From Mucilaginibacter sp. SMC90 (lineage in GTDB: Bacteria > Bacteroidota > Bacteroidia > Sphingobacteriales > Sphingobacteriaceae): a stretch of DNA of 64,000 nucleotides. The DNA is taken from NCBI RefSeq assembly GCF_022811725.1, contig NZ_CP094527.1, positions 682,001 to 746,000 of the forward strand. The letters are read 5' to 3'. The position numbers and the translations under genes are program-made. The notes beneath the pieces are model-generated. The model made no database searches and was not told the origin of the DNA. It saw only the letters and a list, made by a program, of their open reading frames with translations. Shown in pieces: positions 17,488-25,882 of the stretch. The first letter of the stretch is position 1; each line of letters starts with the position of its first letter.

Positions 17488-19100
17488 AAGCCTTTGCACA
17501 GCTCTTTCTCTCGCTTGATGAAACCAACAAAACCAACGAAAAGGTTAAAGTATTAAAAGAGTATTTTAATACTGTGCCTGATACGGATAAGATGCACATG
17601 CTTGCTTTGTTTACCGGGAGGCGACCGAAACGGCAAATCAATTCAACACTGGTGCGTAACTGGGCTGTAGAAGCATCGCATATCCCTGCCTGGCTGTTTG
17701 AAGAAAGCTACCATGTTGTAGGTGACCTTGCCGAAACAATGGCGCTCCTGATGCCTCAAAGTGATGCCAGCAGTAGCAAAACGCTTACCGAGTGGATAGC
17801 CGAGATCAATGCCCTGAATGATAAAACCGAGGAGCAAAAAAAGGAATGGCTGATGGAATCATGGGCGATGCTGGATAGTCAGGAGCGCTTTGTGTTTAAC
17901 AAACTGCTTACGGGCAGCTTCAGGGTTGGAGTATCCCAAAATTTGGTGATCAAGGCATTGGCCGATATCTCCGGATTGGAACCTGCGGCGCTTACCCACC
18001 GTATTATGGGAAGCTGGCTGCCCGAAACCTACCAGTTTTCGCAACTGATGGAGGAGCAGGATGCCGAAGCAAATATATCCCGGCCCTATCCTTTCTTTTT
18101 AGCTTATCCCATCCAGGAAACATCCGAAAAACAAAAAACACCTGCCGAAGTTGGTATTGCCCTTGGCGATGCCGCCGACTGGCAGGCCGAATGGAAATGG
18201 GATGGTATCCGCGCACAAATGATAAAGCGTGGCGGCGAAATATTTATCTGGAGCCGGGGCGAGGATCTGGCTACTGATAAGTTTCCTGAATTGCACCCTT
18301 TTCTGAATGCCCTGCCTGATGGTACGGTGATAGATGGGGAGATCCTTAGTTTTCAAAATGGTTTGCCCATGCCTTTCAATGTGTTGCAAACCCGTATAGG
18401 CCGTAAAAATTTAAGCAAAAAGATTTTGGAGGAAAGTCCGGTTGCTGTAATTGCTTATGACTGTCTGGAGTATCAGGGGGAAGATATCCGGTATAAAACC
18501 CAAACAGAGAGGCGGGGAATTCTGGAGCGCTTACAAGCACAGACTTTATATCCTGAAATATTCCGTATCTCATCACTTATCCGGTTTGAAAGCTGGGAAG
18601 AGCTTGGCAGTATCAGGGAGCAATCGCGCGCCATGATTGCCGAAGGGATTATGCTGAAACGGAAAAACGCCACTTACCAGGTTGGCCGCCGCCGTGGCGA
18701 CTGGTGGAAATGGAAAATCGATCCGCTGTCGGTTGATGCAGTGATGATCTACGCCCAAAAAGGCCATGGCCGAAGGGCTGACTTGTACACCGATTACACT
18801 TTTGCCGTTTGGGATGGCGATAAGCTGGTTCCCTTTGCAAAGGCTTATTCGGGCTTAACCGATGCAGAGATCAACAAGGTTGATTACTTTGTAAAACGCA
18901 ACACCATCGAAAAATTTGGCCCTGTACGCACCGTAAAACCCGAATTGGTATTTGAGATAGGTTTTGAGGGTATTAACAAGTCAACCCGGCATAAATCGGG
19001 TATTGCATTGCGTTTTCCACGGATTTTGCGGTGGCGGCACGATAAACCCAAAGAAGAGGCCGATACACTTGATAGCTTAAAGGCTTTGCTGGGCGAATAA
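17484..19100 (+). CDS. ATP-dependent DNA ligase (ligase/exonuclease repair set)
   Basis: 538 residues. An N-terminal helical DNA-binding domain occupies about 1-200 (FNKLLTGSFRVGVSQNLVIKALA). The adenylation domain has the nucleophile motif EWKWDGIRAQ (Lys238), IFIWSRGEDL, GTVIDGEIL, EGIMLKRKNATYQVGRR and WWKWKIDP. The OB domain is at the C-terminus (RHKSGIALRFPRILRWR). It joins nicked DNA through a ligase-AMP intermediate. It overlaps the exonuclease stop by 4 bp. In related genomes this pair is usually followed by a DEXH helicase and a PdeM-type phosphoesterase; neither follows here, and the next gene is an unrelated MaoC hydratase. Confidence 0.94.
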   Translation: MKAFAQLFLSLDETNKTNEKVKVLKEYFNTVPDTDKMHMLALFTGRRPKRQINSTLVRNWAVEASHIPAWLFEESYHVVGDLAETMALLMPQSDASSSKTLTEWIAEINALNDKTEEQKKEWLMESWAMLDSQERFVFNKLLTGSFRVGVSQNLVIKALADISGLEPAALTHRIMGSWLPETYQFSQLMEEQDAEANISRPYPFFLAYPIQETSEKQKTPAEVGIALGDAADWQAEWKWDGIRAQMIKRGGEIFIWSRGEDLATDKFPELHPFLNALPDGTVIDGEILSFQNGLPMPFNVLQTRIGRKNLSKKILEESPVAVIAYDCLEYQGEDIRYKTQTERRGILERLQAQTLYPEIFRISSLIRFESWEELGSIREQSRAMIAEGIMLKRKNATYQVGRRRGDWWKWKIDPLSVDAVMIYAQKGHGRRADLYTDYTFAVWDGDKLVPFAKAYSGLTDAEINKVDYFVKRNTIEKFGPVRTVKPELVFEIGFEGINKSTRHKSGIALRFPRILRWRHDKPKEEADTLDSLKALLGE

Positions 19101-19113
19101 GCGCTATAATTTA

Positions 19114-19121
19114 TACCTTTG
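19114..19121 (+). promoter_or_regulatory. Candidate -7 element (TACCTTTG) for the MaoC gene
   Basis: An exact TAnnTTTG match followed by C, 40 bp before the start codon. The nearest upstream TTTG is 25 bp away, longer than the usual 19, so the -33 box is uncertain. Confidence 0.45.
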
Positions 19122-19161
19122 CGGCTTCTGGATTAAATGACCCTAACTATTAATAACCAAT

Positions 19162-19623
19162 ATGATTGTAATCAGTAATTTTCAGGAATTTGAACAACAG
19201 GTGGGCAACGACCTTGGCGTTTCATCATGGCATACCATTACACAGGAGCAGATCAACAAATTTGCCGATGCAACCCTTGACCATCAGTGGATCCACACTG
19301 ATCCTGAAAGAGCCAAAACCGAAAGCCCCTTTAAATCTACCATAGCACATGGTTACCTGACGCTTTCGCTGATCCCTCACCTGTGGAAAGAGATCGTAAA
19401 AATCGAAAACCTGAAGATGGAGATTAACTATGGTATAGAAAATTTGCGTTTTGCACAGCCGGTACTGGTTGATAATGAAGTGCGGTTAAAAGTAAAACTT
19501 GCCGGTTTGCTTAACTTGCGTGGTGTGATCAAGGCTACCATGGCCATTGAACTCGAAATAAAAGATCAGCGTAAGTCTGCATTTAACGGTGAAGTTGTGT
19601 TTTTATACCATTTTATAGGGTAA
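19162..19623 (+). CDS. MaoC family (R)-specific enoyl-CoA hydratase-like protein
   Basis: 153 residues with a single hot-dog fold. The hydratase motif is clear: INKFADATLDHQWIHTDPERA (catalytic Asp and His), then STIAHGYLTLSLIPHL. Such enzymes hydrate trans-2-enoyl-CoA/ACP to (R)-3-hydroxyacyl thioesters in fatty-acid or polyhydroxyalkanoate metabolism. Substrate and pathway are not shown by the neighbours: the ligase is upstream and a palindromic repeat plus convergent nadD are downstream. Confidence 0.9.
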   Translation: MIVISNFQEFEQQVGNDLGVSSWHTITQEQINKFADATLDHQWIHTDPERAKTESPFKSTIAHGYLTLSLIPHLWKEIVKIENLKMEINYGIENLRFAQPVLVDNEVRLKVKLAGLLNLRGVIKATMAIELEIKDQRKSAFNGEVVFLYHFIG

Positions 19624-19648
19624 GGGATAGCTTCTATTTCTATACACT

Positions 19649-19725
19649 CGTCATTGCGAGGTACGAAGCAATCCCCGATTAGCAGGTCCGCCCTGCGTAG
19701 TTCGCGATTGCTTCGTGCAATGACG
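19649..19725. repeat. Dispersed palindromic element (GTCATTGCGAGG type)
   Basis: Arms CGTCATTGCGAGGTACGAAG and GCTTCGTGCAATGACG, with GCAATCCCCGA / TTCGCGATTGC inside. It lies between the convergent MaoC and nadD genes and may serve as a bidirectional terminator. Confidence 0.8.
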
Positions 19726-19735
19726 TTTTTTGTAA

Positions 19736-20308
19736 CTACCTGTACAAACTCTTGCTCTCAATAAATTTCAACACTGGGTCAGGTACAAAATATTGCACAT
19801 TCTTTTTTTCGGCGATGGATTTGCGGATAAAGGTTGCAGAAAGTTCCATAAGCGGCGTCATGGTGATGGTAACTGAAGGGTGATCGGCCAGCTCGGCATT
19901 TTCATATCCGGGGCGCGGATATACATAAATGCGATAATCGCGCAGAATAAGTTTATAGTTTTTCCATTTATGCAGGGTGCCGAGGTTATCAGAGCCCATA
20001 ATAAGGGCAAACTCATGTTCCGGATATTTTTCCTTTAAATGGGCAAGGGTATCAATGGTATACGATGGTTGAGGCAGTTTTAGCTCTACATCGCTTACGG
20101 TAATATTGGTTGCGTTATCTGTAGCTAATCGGGCCATCTCCAACCTGTCATAAGTATTGATCAGGTCGCCATATTTTTTAAAAGGATTTTGGGGCGATAC
20201 CACCAGCCACACCTTATCAAGTGAGGTATGGTTTGCCATGTAATTAGCGATAATCAAATGCCCTATATGTATAGGATTAAACGAACCAAACAGTAAGCCT
20301 ATCTTCAT
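19736..20308 (-). CDS. nadD: Nicotinate-nucleotide adenylyltransferase
   Basis: Adenylates nicotinate mononucleotide in NAD synthesis. The start MKIGLLFGSFNPIHIGH at 20308 gives 190 residues; an upstream ATG adds eight residues from a repeat element. Nucleotidyltransferase motifs: GSFNPIHIGH (8-17), VSPQNPFK, SYTIDTLAHL, FALIMGSDNL and SATFIRKSI, the ISSTxIR equivalent. It follows gmk and yicC on the same strand, separated from gmk by a composite palindromic repeat. Confidence 0.95.
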   Translation of the reverse strand: MKIGLLFGSFNPIHIGHLIIANYMANHTSLDKVWLVVSPQNPFKKYGDLINTYDRLEMARLATDNATNITVSDVELKLPQPSYTIDTLAHLKEKYPEHEFALIMGSDNLGTLHKWKNYKLILRDYRIYVYPRPGYENAELADHPSVTITMTPLMELSATFIRKSIAEKKNVQYFVPDPVLKFIESKSLYR

Positions 20309-20314
20309 GCGGTG

Positions 20315-20421
20315 CCCCCTAACCTCCGCCACCTGGCGGGGAAATTAAAAGTTTTGTAGATTAAAATGTCCCGGTGTACAAAATGGGATTTTTGTACTCC
20401 CCCTTTAGGGGGCCGGGGGGC
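20315..20421. repeat. Composite palindromic repeat between nadD and gmk
   Basis: Contains CCCCCTAACCTCCGCCACC, TGGCGGGGAAATT and then ACTCCCCCTTTAGGGGGCCG followed by GGGGGCC. The last block encodes the gmk stop codon and the final residues (GPPAP). A second copy of the CTCCCCCTTTAGGGGGCC block is at 54738. Confidence 0.7.
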
Positions 20422-20986
20422 CAATAAACGTACTCACTAATTCCTCTGCCTCATTGCAGGCCGTTTCAAGATCGTAATTTTTGAGTATAATATCAAATTG
20501 TGGAGCGTATTTGAGCTCTTTTTCTGCTTTGGCAAAGCGTTCTTTCAGTTTTTCTTCACTATCAGTACCTCTGCCGGTCAATCTTTCAATCAAAACATCA
20601 AGTGATGGGGGCTGTACAAATATGGCAAGTGCCTGAGAACCGTATTTGCGTTTAAGGTGAAGACCACCTTCCACATCAATATCAAATATCACAGTTTTAC
20701 CTTTTGCCCAGATGCGCTCAATTTCGGTGCGTAGCGTACCATAAAAGGTACCGGTATAAACCTCTTCAAATTCAACAAACTGCTTTTTGGCAATACGGTG
20801 CAAAAACTCTTCTTTGCTTATAAAATAATAATCCTGTTCATGCACCTCATCACCGCGGCGTTCGCGCGTGGTAGCCGAAATGGAAAATTCCAGCTCAGGG
20901 ATTTTCCCAAGCAAGTGGTGTACTATTGTGGTTTTGCCAGCACCCGACGGAGCCGAAAATATGATGAGTTTACCTTCTTTGGCCAT
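20405..20986 (-). CDS. gmk: Guanylate kinase
   Basis: Phosphorylates GMP to GDP. 193 residues. P-loop SAPSGAGKTT at 11-20, GMP-binding SISATTRERRGDE, YYFISKEEF, EYTGT-type segment VYTGTFYGT, VIFDIDVEGG and the lid RLTGRGTDSEEKLKERF. The C-terminal STFIGPPAP and the stop lie in a repeat element, so the natural tail may have been replaced. It sits downstream of yicC, a frequent bacterial pairing. The spacer to yicC is a phrase fold-back. Confidence 0.96.
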   Translation of the reverse strand: MAKEGKLIIFSAPSGAGKTTIVHHLLGKIPELEFSISATTRERRGDEVHEQDYYFISKEEFLHRIAKKQFVEFEEVYTGTFYGTLRTEIERIWAKGKTVIFDIDVEGGLHLKRKYGSQALAIFVQPPSLDVLIERLTGRGTDSEEKLKERFAKAEKELKYAPQFDIILKNYDLETACNEAEELVSTFIGPPAP

Positions 20987-20987
20987 T

Positions 20988-21080
20988 GTTCATTAGTTCA
21001 TTAGTTCAGTTGTTCATTGGTAGCATAGTCCATAAGATTTGAAAAACCAATGAACTAATGAACCAGTGAACTGATGAACT
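20988..21080. repeat. Phrase fold-back between gmk and yicC
   Basis: Left arm is built from TTCATTAG and TTCAGTTG and ends TTCATTGG. Right arm is CCAATGAACTAATGAA followed by CCAGTGAACTGATGAAC. TTCATTAGTTCA-type phrases pair over most of both arms across a loop of about 25 nt. The arms touch the gmk start and the yicC stop. Confidence 0.65.
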
Positions 21081-21954
21081 ATAATACGTTTAACAGTTGT
21101 TCTTTAATTTTTTCAAGCTCTTCTTTCATGCCTACAACCAGTTTCTGGATATTGGCATCATTGGCTTTTGATCCTAATGTATTGATCTCACGGCCAATCT
21201 CCTGCGAAATGAAACCCAGTTTTTTACCGTTTGCATCGGCATTTTTAAGGGTTTCAATAAAATACTCGCAATGCGCTTTTAATCTTACCTTTTCTTCGGT
21301 TATATCAAGCTTATCGATATAATAGATCAGCTCCTGTTCAAAGCGGTTTTGATCGATAGCCTCGCGGCTTGCGGCCTCGGCCAAAAATGTATTGAGGCGC
21401 TCGCGGATCAAAGGAACCCGTTTTGGGTCTTCCAGTTCAACAAGTTCAAGGTTTTTCAATATGGTATTGATACGGCCTTTTATCTCCTGTTCAATAACAT
21501 TCCCTTCCTGCGCCCTAAAATCCTGGAAAGCGGCCATAGCCTGCTGAAAGGTCTTTTCAACGGCCTTCCATTCATCCTCAGATATGGTATCTTCTTCGTA
21601 TTTCACAACCTCGGGTAAACCTAACGCCAACTGAAGCAGGTTGCCTGTTGGCTCGCCAAGCTCTTCACTTACAGCCCTAAGTTGATTATAGTAATGTTTA
21701 AGCAGATCTTTATCGATACCGGCCGCTTTTACCGATTGGCTAACCTGTTCGGTATTGATAGATAAATTAACCTTACCGCGTTCAATAAGCTTGCTGCAGT
21801 CGTTACGCAACTGAAACTCTTTTTCGGCAAAAATCTTCGGTAAACGAAGTGATAATTCTAAAAATTTGCTGTTCAGGGATTTAACCTCTACGGTATATTT
21901 TGTATTGCCCGAATCAAAACTGGCAATTCCATACCCTGTCATGGATTTTATCAT
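21079..21954 (-). CDS. yicC: YicC family endoribonuclease-like protein
   Basis: 291 residues from MIKSMTGYGIASFD, the invariant family N-terminus; an upstream in-frame ATG adds five residues. The YicC_N domain spans about 1-155 (VEVKSLNSKFLELSLRLP, KLIERGKVNLSI). The C-terminal DUF1732 domain contains RFEQELIYYIDKLDITEEKVRLKAH, GKKLGFISQEIGREINTLGSKANDA and the VGMKEELEKIKEQ tail. Family members act as RNases in other bacteria; that activity is inferred here. Probably cotranscribed with gmk. Confidence 0.93.
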   Translation of the reverse strand: MIKSMTGYGIASFDSGNTKYTVEVKSLNSKFLELSLRLPKIFAEKEFQLRNDCSKLIERGKVNLSINTEQVSQSVKAAGIDKDLLKHYYNQLRAVSEELGEPTGNLLQLALGLPEVVKYEEDTISEDEWKAVEKTFQQAMAAFQDFRAQEGNVIEQEIKGRINTILKNLELVELEDPKRVPLIRERLNTFLAEAASREAIDQNRFEQELIYYIDKLDITEEKVRLKAHCEYFIETLKNADANGKKLGFISQEIGREINTLGSKANDANIQKLVVGMKEELEKIKEQLLNVL

Positions 21955-21973
21955 GCGCAAAGATAGCAAATTT

Positions 21974-22101
21974 AGTTAGAGGTTAGAGATCGGAGATTAG
22001 AGGTTAAGACAATGCAGGTTTTAAGAAATTCAAATAACAAGACACAGAAACTTCACCGAGCAAAGGGAAACCTAATCTCTAATCACCAACCTCTAACCAC
22101 C
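21974..22101. repeat. Phrase fold-back upstream of yicC
   Basis: Left arm GTTAGAGGTTAGAGATCGG and GAGATTAGAGGTTAAG; right arm CCTAATCTCTAATCACC and AACCTCTAACCACC. They are inverted copies of a TTAGAGGTTAGAGAT phrase in the spacer between divergent genes. The same vocabulary occurs at 7932-7963. Confidence 0.6.
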
Positions 22102-22175
22102 AGCGCGAAGCGCTTTAACACTTTTTCACATTTCAAATAAAATACAGTTCCTATATTTACGTTCAATTATCACTG

Positions 22176-22985
22176 ATGCGCAACTATTTATACCTGCTTG
22201 TAACAGGCGTTCTATGCCTTATAACCGTTCATGTTTCGGCCCAGGAGTTTACGGTAAAAGGAGTTATTTCTAAAAAAGTGACCAACGAGCGTGTAGGACA
22301 AGTTTTTGTTAAAGATCTGAATACCAAAACACTGATACTTAGCGACGATGTTGGCTGGTTTAGCATAAAAACCCGTGTTGGCGATACCCTGCTTTTTACC
22401 AGGGACGATTATACTCCCCAAAAAGTGGTAGTGCTTAATAATAGTGATATGCCGGTTTATATGCAGCCTGTAATTAAGTTAGATGAGGTAAAAGTTGTTG
22501 GTCAAACCAAAAGGCAGGAAATAAACGAGGTTTTGAAAGATTACAAGAAACAAGGTTCTACTTATAACGGAAGACCGCCGGCATTATCTTTTTTAAGCAA
22601 TCCTGTAACCGGTTTGTATGAGCTTTTGGGCACAACTCCTAACCGGGCCCGTCGCTTTGCGCAAAATGCTCAAAGCGAACTGGAGCAGGCCGAAATTCAC
22701 AAGCACTATAACATACCTTTTGTAAAGCAATATACCGGGCTGGCTACGGATAGCCTTGCACGTAAGTTCATGAATTATTATACGCCTACCTACAAGGATA
22801 TTAAAGCATGGACTGATTATGACCTGATTAAGCATACCATACGGGCGTATGAATATTACAAGAATAGCAGTGAAAAAGAAAAGCTTGAAAAACTCAACAG
22901 TCCAACATTCATCGTGCCAGACTCAGCCGTAAAGCTTGGTGAGGGGCCTGTGGAGCTAAAAAAGGAAAAGAAACTACCGCTTTAA
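22176..22985 (+). CDS. Secreted protein with carboxypeptidase-regulatory-like domain
   Basis: 269 residues with a signal peptide (MRNYLYLLVTGVLCLITVHVSAQ). Residues about 25-100 form a CarboxypepD_reg-like beta-sandwich (TVKGVISKKVTNERVGQVFVKD, GWFSIKTRVGDTLLF), as found at the front of many Bacteroidota envelope proteins. The remainder is helical and charged (RRFAQNAQSELEQAEIHKHYN) and ends in a Lys-rich tail, with no known family. It converges on rnc with only 11 bp between stop codons, so the transcripts probably overlap. Function unknown. Confidence 0.8.
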   Translation: MRNYLYLLVTGVLCLITVHVSAQEFTVKGVISKKVTNERVGQVFVKDLNTKTLILSDDVGWFSIKTRVGDTLLFTRDDYTPQKVVVLNNSDMPVYMQPVIKLDEVKVVGQTKRQEINEVLKDYKKQGSTYNGRPPALSFLSNPVTGLYELLGTTPNRARRFAQNAQSELEQAEIHKHYNIPFVKQYTGLATDSLARKFMNYYTPTYKDIKAWTDYDLIKHTIRAYEYYKNSSEKEKLEKLNSPTFIVPDSAVKLGEGPVELKKEKKLPL

Positions 22986-22996
22986 AAAAACTAAGG

Positions 22997-23725
22997 TTAA
23001 ATGCCCAAAGTTTCGCAGGCCTTTTCGGCAGCAAGTTTTTCGGCGTTCTTTTTACTGAACTCTTTACCAGATCCCATAACTTCGCCGTCAACACTGGCCT
23101 GTACGGTGAATAGTTTGGTGCTTTCACCATCCTGGTTAGTTACCAGTTCAAAAATAATATCACGGCCATGGCGCTGGCACCATTCAATGAGCTTGCTCTT
23201 GAAATTGGTTTCAGTTTGCTCAAGCGTATGGATATCAATATGGGGCTTTATGATGTGGTTAATGAGGAAATTTTTAGTAAAGTCATAGCCTTTATCTAAA
23301 TAAACCGCACCTATCAAAGCTTCAAAAGCATCACCAAGCAATGATCCCTGCCTGCTTGAGTTAAGCATTCGGTTATCATATTCAATGAGTTTATCAAAGC
23401 CAAGTTTTTTGCCGAGCGCATTAAGGTTAACACGGCTTACTATTTTTGAGCGCAATTCGGTCAAAAATCCCTCATCTTCATAAGGGTATAATTTAAAAAG
23501 TACTTCAGCAACAACACTGCCCAATACGGCATCACCCAAAAACTCAAGGCGTTCGTTACTGTTCTTCACCCCCTTTTTGATGTTTTGAGCTACCGATTTA
23601 TGGCGAAAAGCCATGCGGTATAAAGACAAATTGCCCGGCACAAAGCCGAGCAAATTCTTTAAAATTTTAACATACTTCCTGTTGGGTGATATATAAAGCT
23701 TGTAGAACCGACTGATAGGCATCAA
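22997..23725 (-). CDS. rnc: Ribonuclease III
   Basis: Cleaves double-stranded RNA in rRNA and mRNA processing. 242 residues. Signature NERLEFLGDAVL at 58-68 region; second acidic site in GDAFEALIGAVYLD (about 129-142). The double-stranded RNA-binding domain is at about 170-240 (FKSKLIEWCQRHGRD, GSGKEFSKKNAEKLAAEKA). It starts 7 bp after the fabF stop, so acpP-fabF-rnc form one operon, the usual Bacteroidota order. The many long inverted repeats in nearby spacers would be plausible substrates. Confidence 0.96.
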   Translation of the reverse strand: MMPISRFYKLYISPNRKYVKILKNLLGFVPGNLSLYRMAFRHKSVAQNIKKGVKNSNERLEFLGDAVLGSVVAEVLFKLYPYEDEGFLTELRSKIVSRVNLNALGKKLGFDKLIEYDNRMLNSSRQGSLLGDAFEALIGAVYLDKGYDFTKNFLINHIIKPHIDIHTLEQTETNFKSKLIEWCQRHGRDIIFELVTNQDGESTKLFTVQASVDGEVMGSGKEFSKKNAEKLAAEKACETLGI

Positions 23726-23732
23726 ACCACAA

Positions 23733-24986
23733 TTAATCTTCGTACTTTTTAAATATTACAGAAGCATTGTGTCCGCCAAAACCAAATCCGTTGCTTTGCA
23801 CAATATTAATATCGCGTTTTTGGGCGGTATTGAAAGTGAAATTGATCTTAGGATCAAATGCCGGATCATCAGTAAAGTGATTAATGGTTGGAGGGATGAT
23901 ACCATGTTTTAATGCCAGTATCGATGCAATAGCTTCAACCGCGCCGGCAGCCCCAAGTAAATGGCCTGTCATTGATTTGGTTGAGCTAATGTTGATACGG
24001 TATATATCATCGCTAAACACATCCTGTATTGCTTTAATTTCTTGCGGATCACCGATTGGGGTTGATGTGCCGTGAACGTTCACATAATCAATATCGGCAG
24101 GTGTAAGGTTAGCATCTTCAAGAGCAGCGCGCATAACAAATGCAGCTCCCAAACCATCAGGGTGAGGTGCTGTCATATGGTAAGCATCGGCGCTCATGCC
24201 GCCGCCCATCATTTCGGCGTATATTTTTGCGCCGCGGGCTTTAGCATGTTCTAATTCCTCTAAAATAATGGTACCTGCACCCTCACCGGCCACAAAACCA
24301 TCCCTGTCCAAATCAAACGGACGCGATGCCGTTGCCGGATCATCATTACGGGTTGATAATGCATGCATGGCGTTAAAGCCACCTATACCCGCTTCGTTGA
24401 TAATAGCTTCAGAACCACCGCTGATAAACATATTAGCTTTACCCAAACGGATATAGTTAAATGAATCAATCAGTGAGTTATTTGATGAAGCACATGCCGA
24501 AACGGTTGTGAAGTTAGGGCCGCGCAAACCATATTTGATAGAAATATGGCCCGGGGCTATATCTGCGATCATTTTAGGGATGAAGAACGGGTTAAAACGT
24601 GGCGAACCATCCCCTTTTGCAAAGGCCGTAACCTCATCAAGGAAAGTTTTTAAACCACCAATACCCGAACCCCAGATAACGCCAATGCGACTGGTATCCA
24701 GTTTTGAAAAATCTAATCCCGCGTCTTTTACAGCTTCTTCTGTTGAGAATAAAGCGTATTGTACAAAGGGATCCAATTTACGGGCGTCTTTACGACCTAA
24801 AAAACCATCCGCGTCAAAGCCTTTCACTTCACACGCGAACTTAGTTTTGAATTTTTCTGTATCAAAACTCTTAATCAAGGCAGCGCCACTTACTCCATTG
24901 ATCAGTCCGTTCCAATAATCTGAAACAGTGTTACCAATAGGAGTAAGTGCTCCAAGCCCGGTTACTACAACTCTTTTAAACTCCAT
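23733..24986 (-). CDS. fabF: 3-oxoacyl-[acyl-carrier-protein] synthase II
   Basis: Condenses malonyl-ACP with acyl-ACP during fatty-acid elongation. 417 residues. Catalytic Cys165 is in TTVSACASSNNS; the two His are in VNVHGTSTPIGDP and STKSMTGHLLGAAGAVEA. GFGFGGHNASVIF closes the fold. It lies 20 bp downstream of acpP and 7 bp upstream of rnc. Confidence 0.97.
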   Translation of the reverse strand: MEFKRVVVTGLGALTPIGNTVSDYWNGLINGVSGAALIKSFDTEKFKTKFACEVKGFDADGFLGRKDARKLDPFVQYALFSTEEAVKDAGLDFSKLDTSRIGVIWGSGIGGLKTFLDEVTAFAKGDGSPRFNPFFIPKMIADIAPGHISIKYGLRGPNFTTVSACASSNNSLIDSFNYIRLGKANMFISGGSEAIINEAGIGGFNAMHALSTRNDDPATASRPFDLDRDGFVAGEGAGTIILEELEHAKARGAKIYAEMMGGGMSADAYHMTAPHPDGLGAAFVMRAALEDANLTPADIDYVNVHGTSTPIGDPQEIKAIQDVFSDDIYRINISSTKSMTGHLLGAAGAVEAIASILALKHGIIPPTINHFTDDPAFDPKINFTFNTAQKRDINIVQSNGFGFGGHNASVIFKKYED

Positions 24987-25006
24987 TTAATCCAGTTAGG
25001 GAGTTC

Positions 25007-25243
25007 TTATTTAACGTTTTTTTCAAGGTAAGCAACTGCCTGGCCAACAGTACCAATAGTTTCAGCCTGATCGTCAGGAATAGCCACGTTAAATTCTTTT
25101 TCAAACTCCATGATTAATTCCACGGTGTCTAACGAGTCGGCACCAAGATCATTGGTGAAACTCGCTTCTGGCGTAACTTCACTTTCGTCAACACCCAGTT
25201 TTTCTACGATAATAGCTTTTACTCTTGAAGCGATATCAGACAT
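25007..25243 (-). CDS. acpP: Acyl carrier protein
   Basis: 78 residues, highly acidic. The phosphopantetheine attachment site is Ser37 in [19 protein letters not shown]. It carries growing acyl chains for FabF and the other Fab enzymes. First gene of the acpP-fabF-rnc operon; a minus-strand TAGATTTG at 25307-25314 upstream is a possible -7 element, without a well-spaced -33 box. Confidence 0.97.
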   Translation of the reverse strand: MSDIASRVKAIIVEKLGVDESEVTPEASFTNDLGADSLDTVELIMEFEKEFNVAIPDDQAETIGTVGQAVAYLEKNVK

Positions 25244-25391
25244 AGTCTTTATAGTTTAATGATTAATAAAAATTCAGTGCAAAGAAAAATAAATTCTGTC
25301 AATAAACAAATCTAAAACTTTTACAATATAAATCTCTAAACAAAATTTTATTGAAACAGTTTGTATTAGTAATTTTGACGGCGTAAAAGTA

Positions 25392-25817
25392 ATGATTTTG
25401 AACAGGAAATTTTTAAAGTTTGAGATCGATTTTGATTTTGTGCTCATTGCAGTAACAAGCTCACTTAAAGATTACCGGGTTTGTTTTCTTATAAACAAGT
25501 ACTTAAATTTTAATTTCTCAAAAACCGATGACCTGGAAGTAGATATTTACCCCGGGGCTGAGCCTGTTTTGTTTTCACTATACCGCTACAGTTGGGAAAC
25601 TACCGAAACCGACTTCTTCTTTATTGGCAATAAAGGCTCTGATGGTTACCTGGTACCAGAAATAAAAAGCGCCGACTATTTTTTAATGATCCGTAACTAT
25701 ATAGATGATAATGAGCTTGATACGATCATCTCATCGCTCAATAAAATACCTGAGATAGTTGCAGCCGTAAAGATTGACCCAAAAAAAATAAAATCACGGG
25801 AAAATCTGTTATTTTAG
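25392..25817 (+). CDS. IPExxxVDY family protein
   Basis: 141 residues. The family is known only from Bacteroidota and named for its central motif, here in the variant form LVPEIKSADYFLMIRNY. The rest is a small alpha/beta protein (FLKFEIDFDFVLIAVTSSLKDYRVCFLINKYL). It immediately precedes pyk, a conserved neighbourhood, with 65 bp between, so cotranscription with pyruvate kinase is likely. No biochemical function is known. Confidence 0.88.
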   Translation: MILNRKFLKFEIDFDFVLIAVTSSLKDYRVCFLINKYLNFNFSKTDDLEVDIYPGAEPVLFSLYRYSWETTETDFFFIGNKGSDGYLVPEIKSADYFLMIRNYIDDNELDTIISSLNKIPEIVAAVKIDPKKIKSRENLLF

Positions 25818-25882
25818 CGCCGAATTTAAAAAGGTGTTGGTTTTAAAATCATTAAATATCCTCCAGTTTTAACCCGAATAAT

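Noticed and set aside
22986-22996. Terminator between the convergent secreted-protein gene and rnc
   Set aside because: Only 11 bp separate the stop codons and no hairpin with a T tract fits there.
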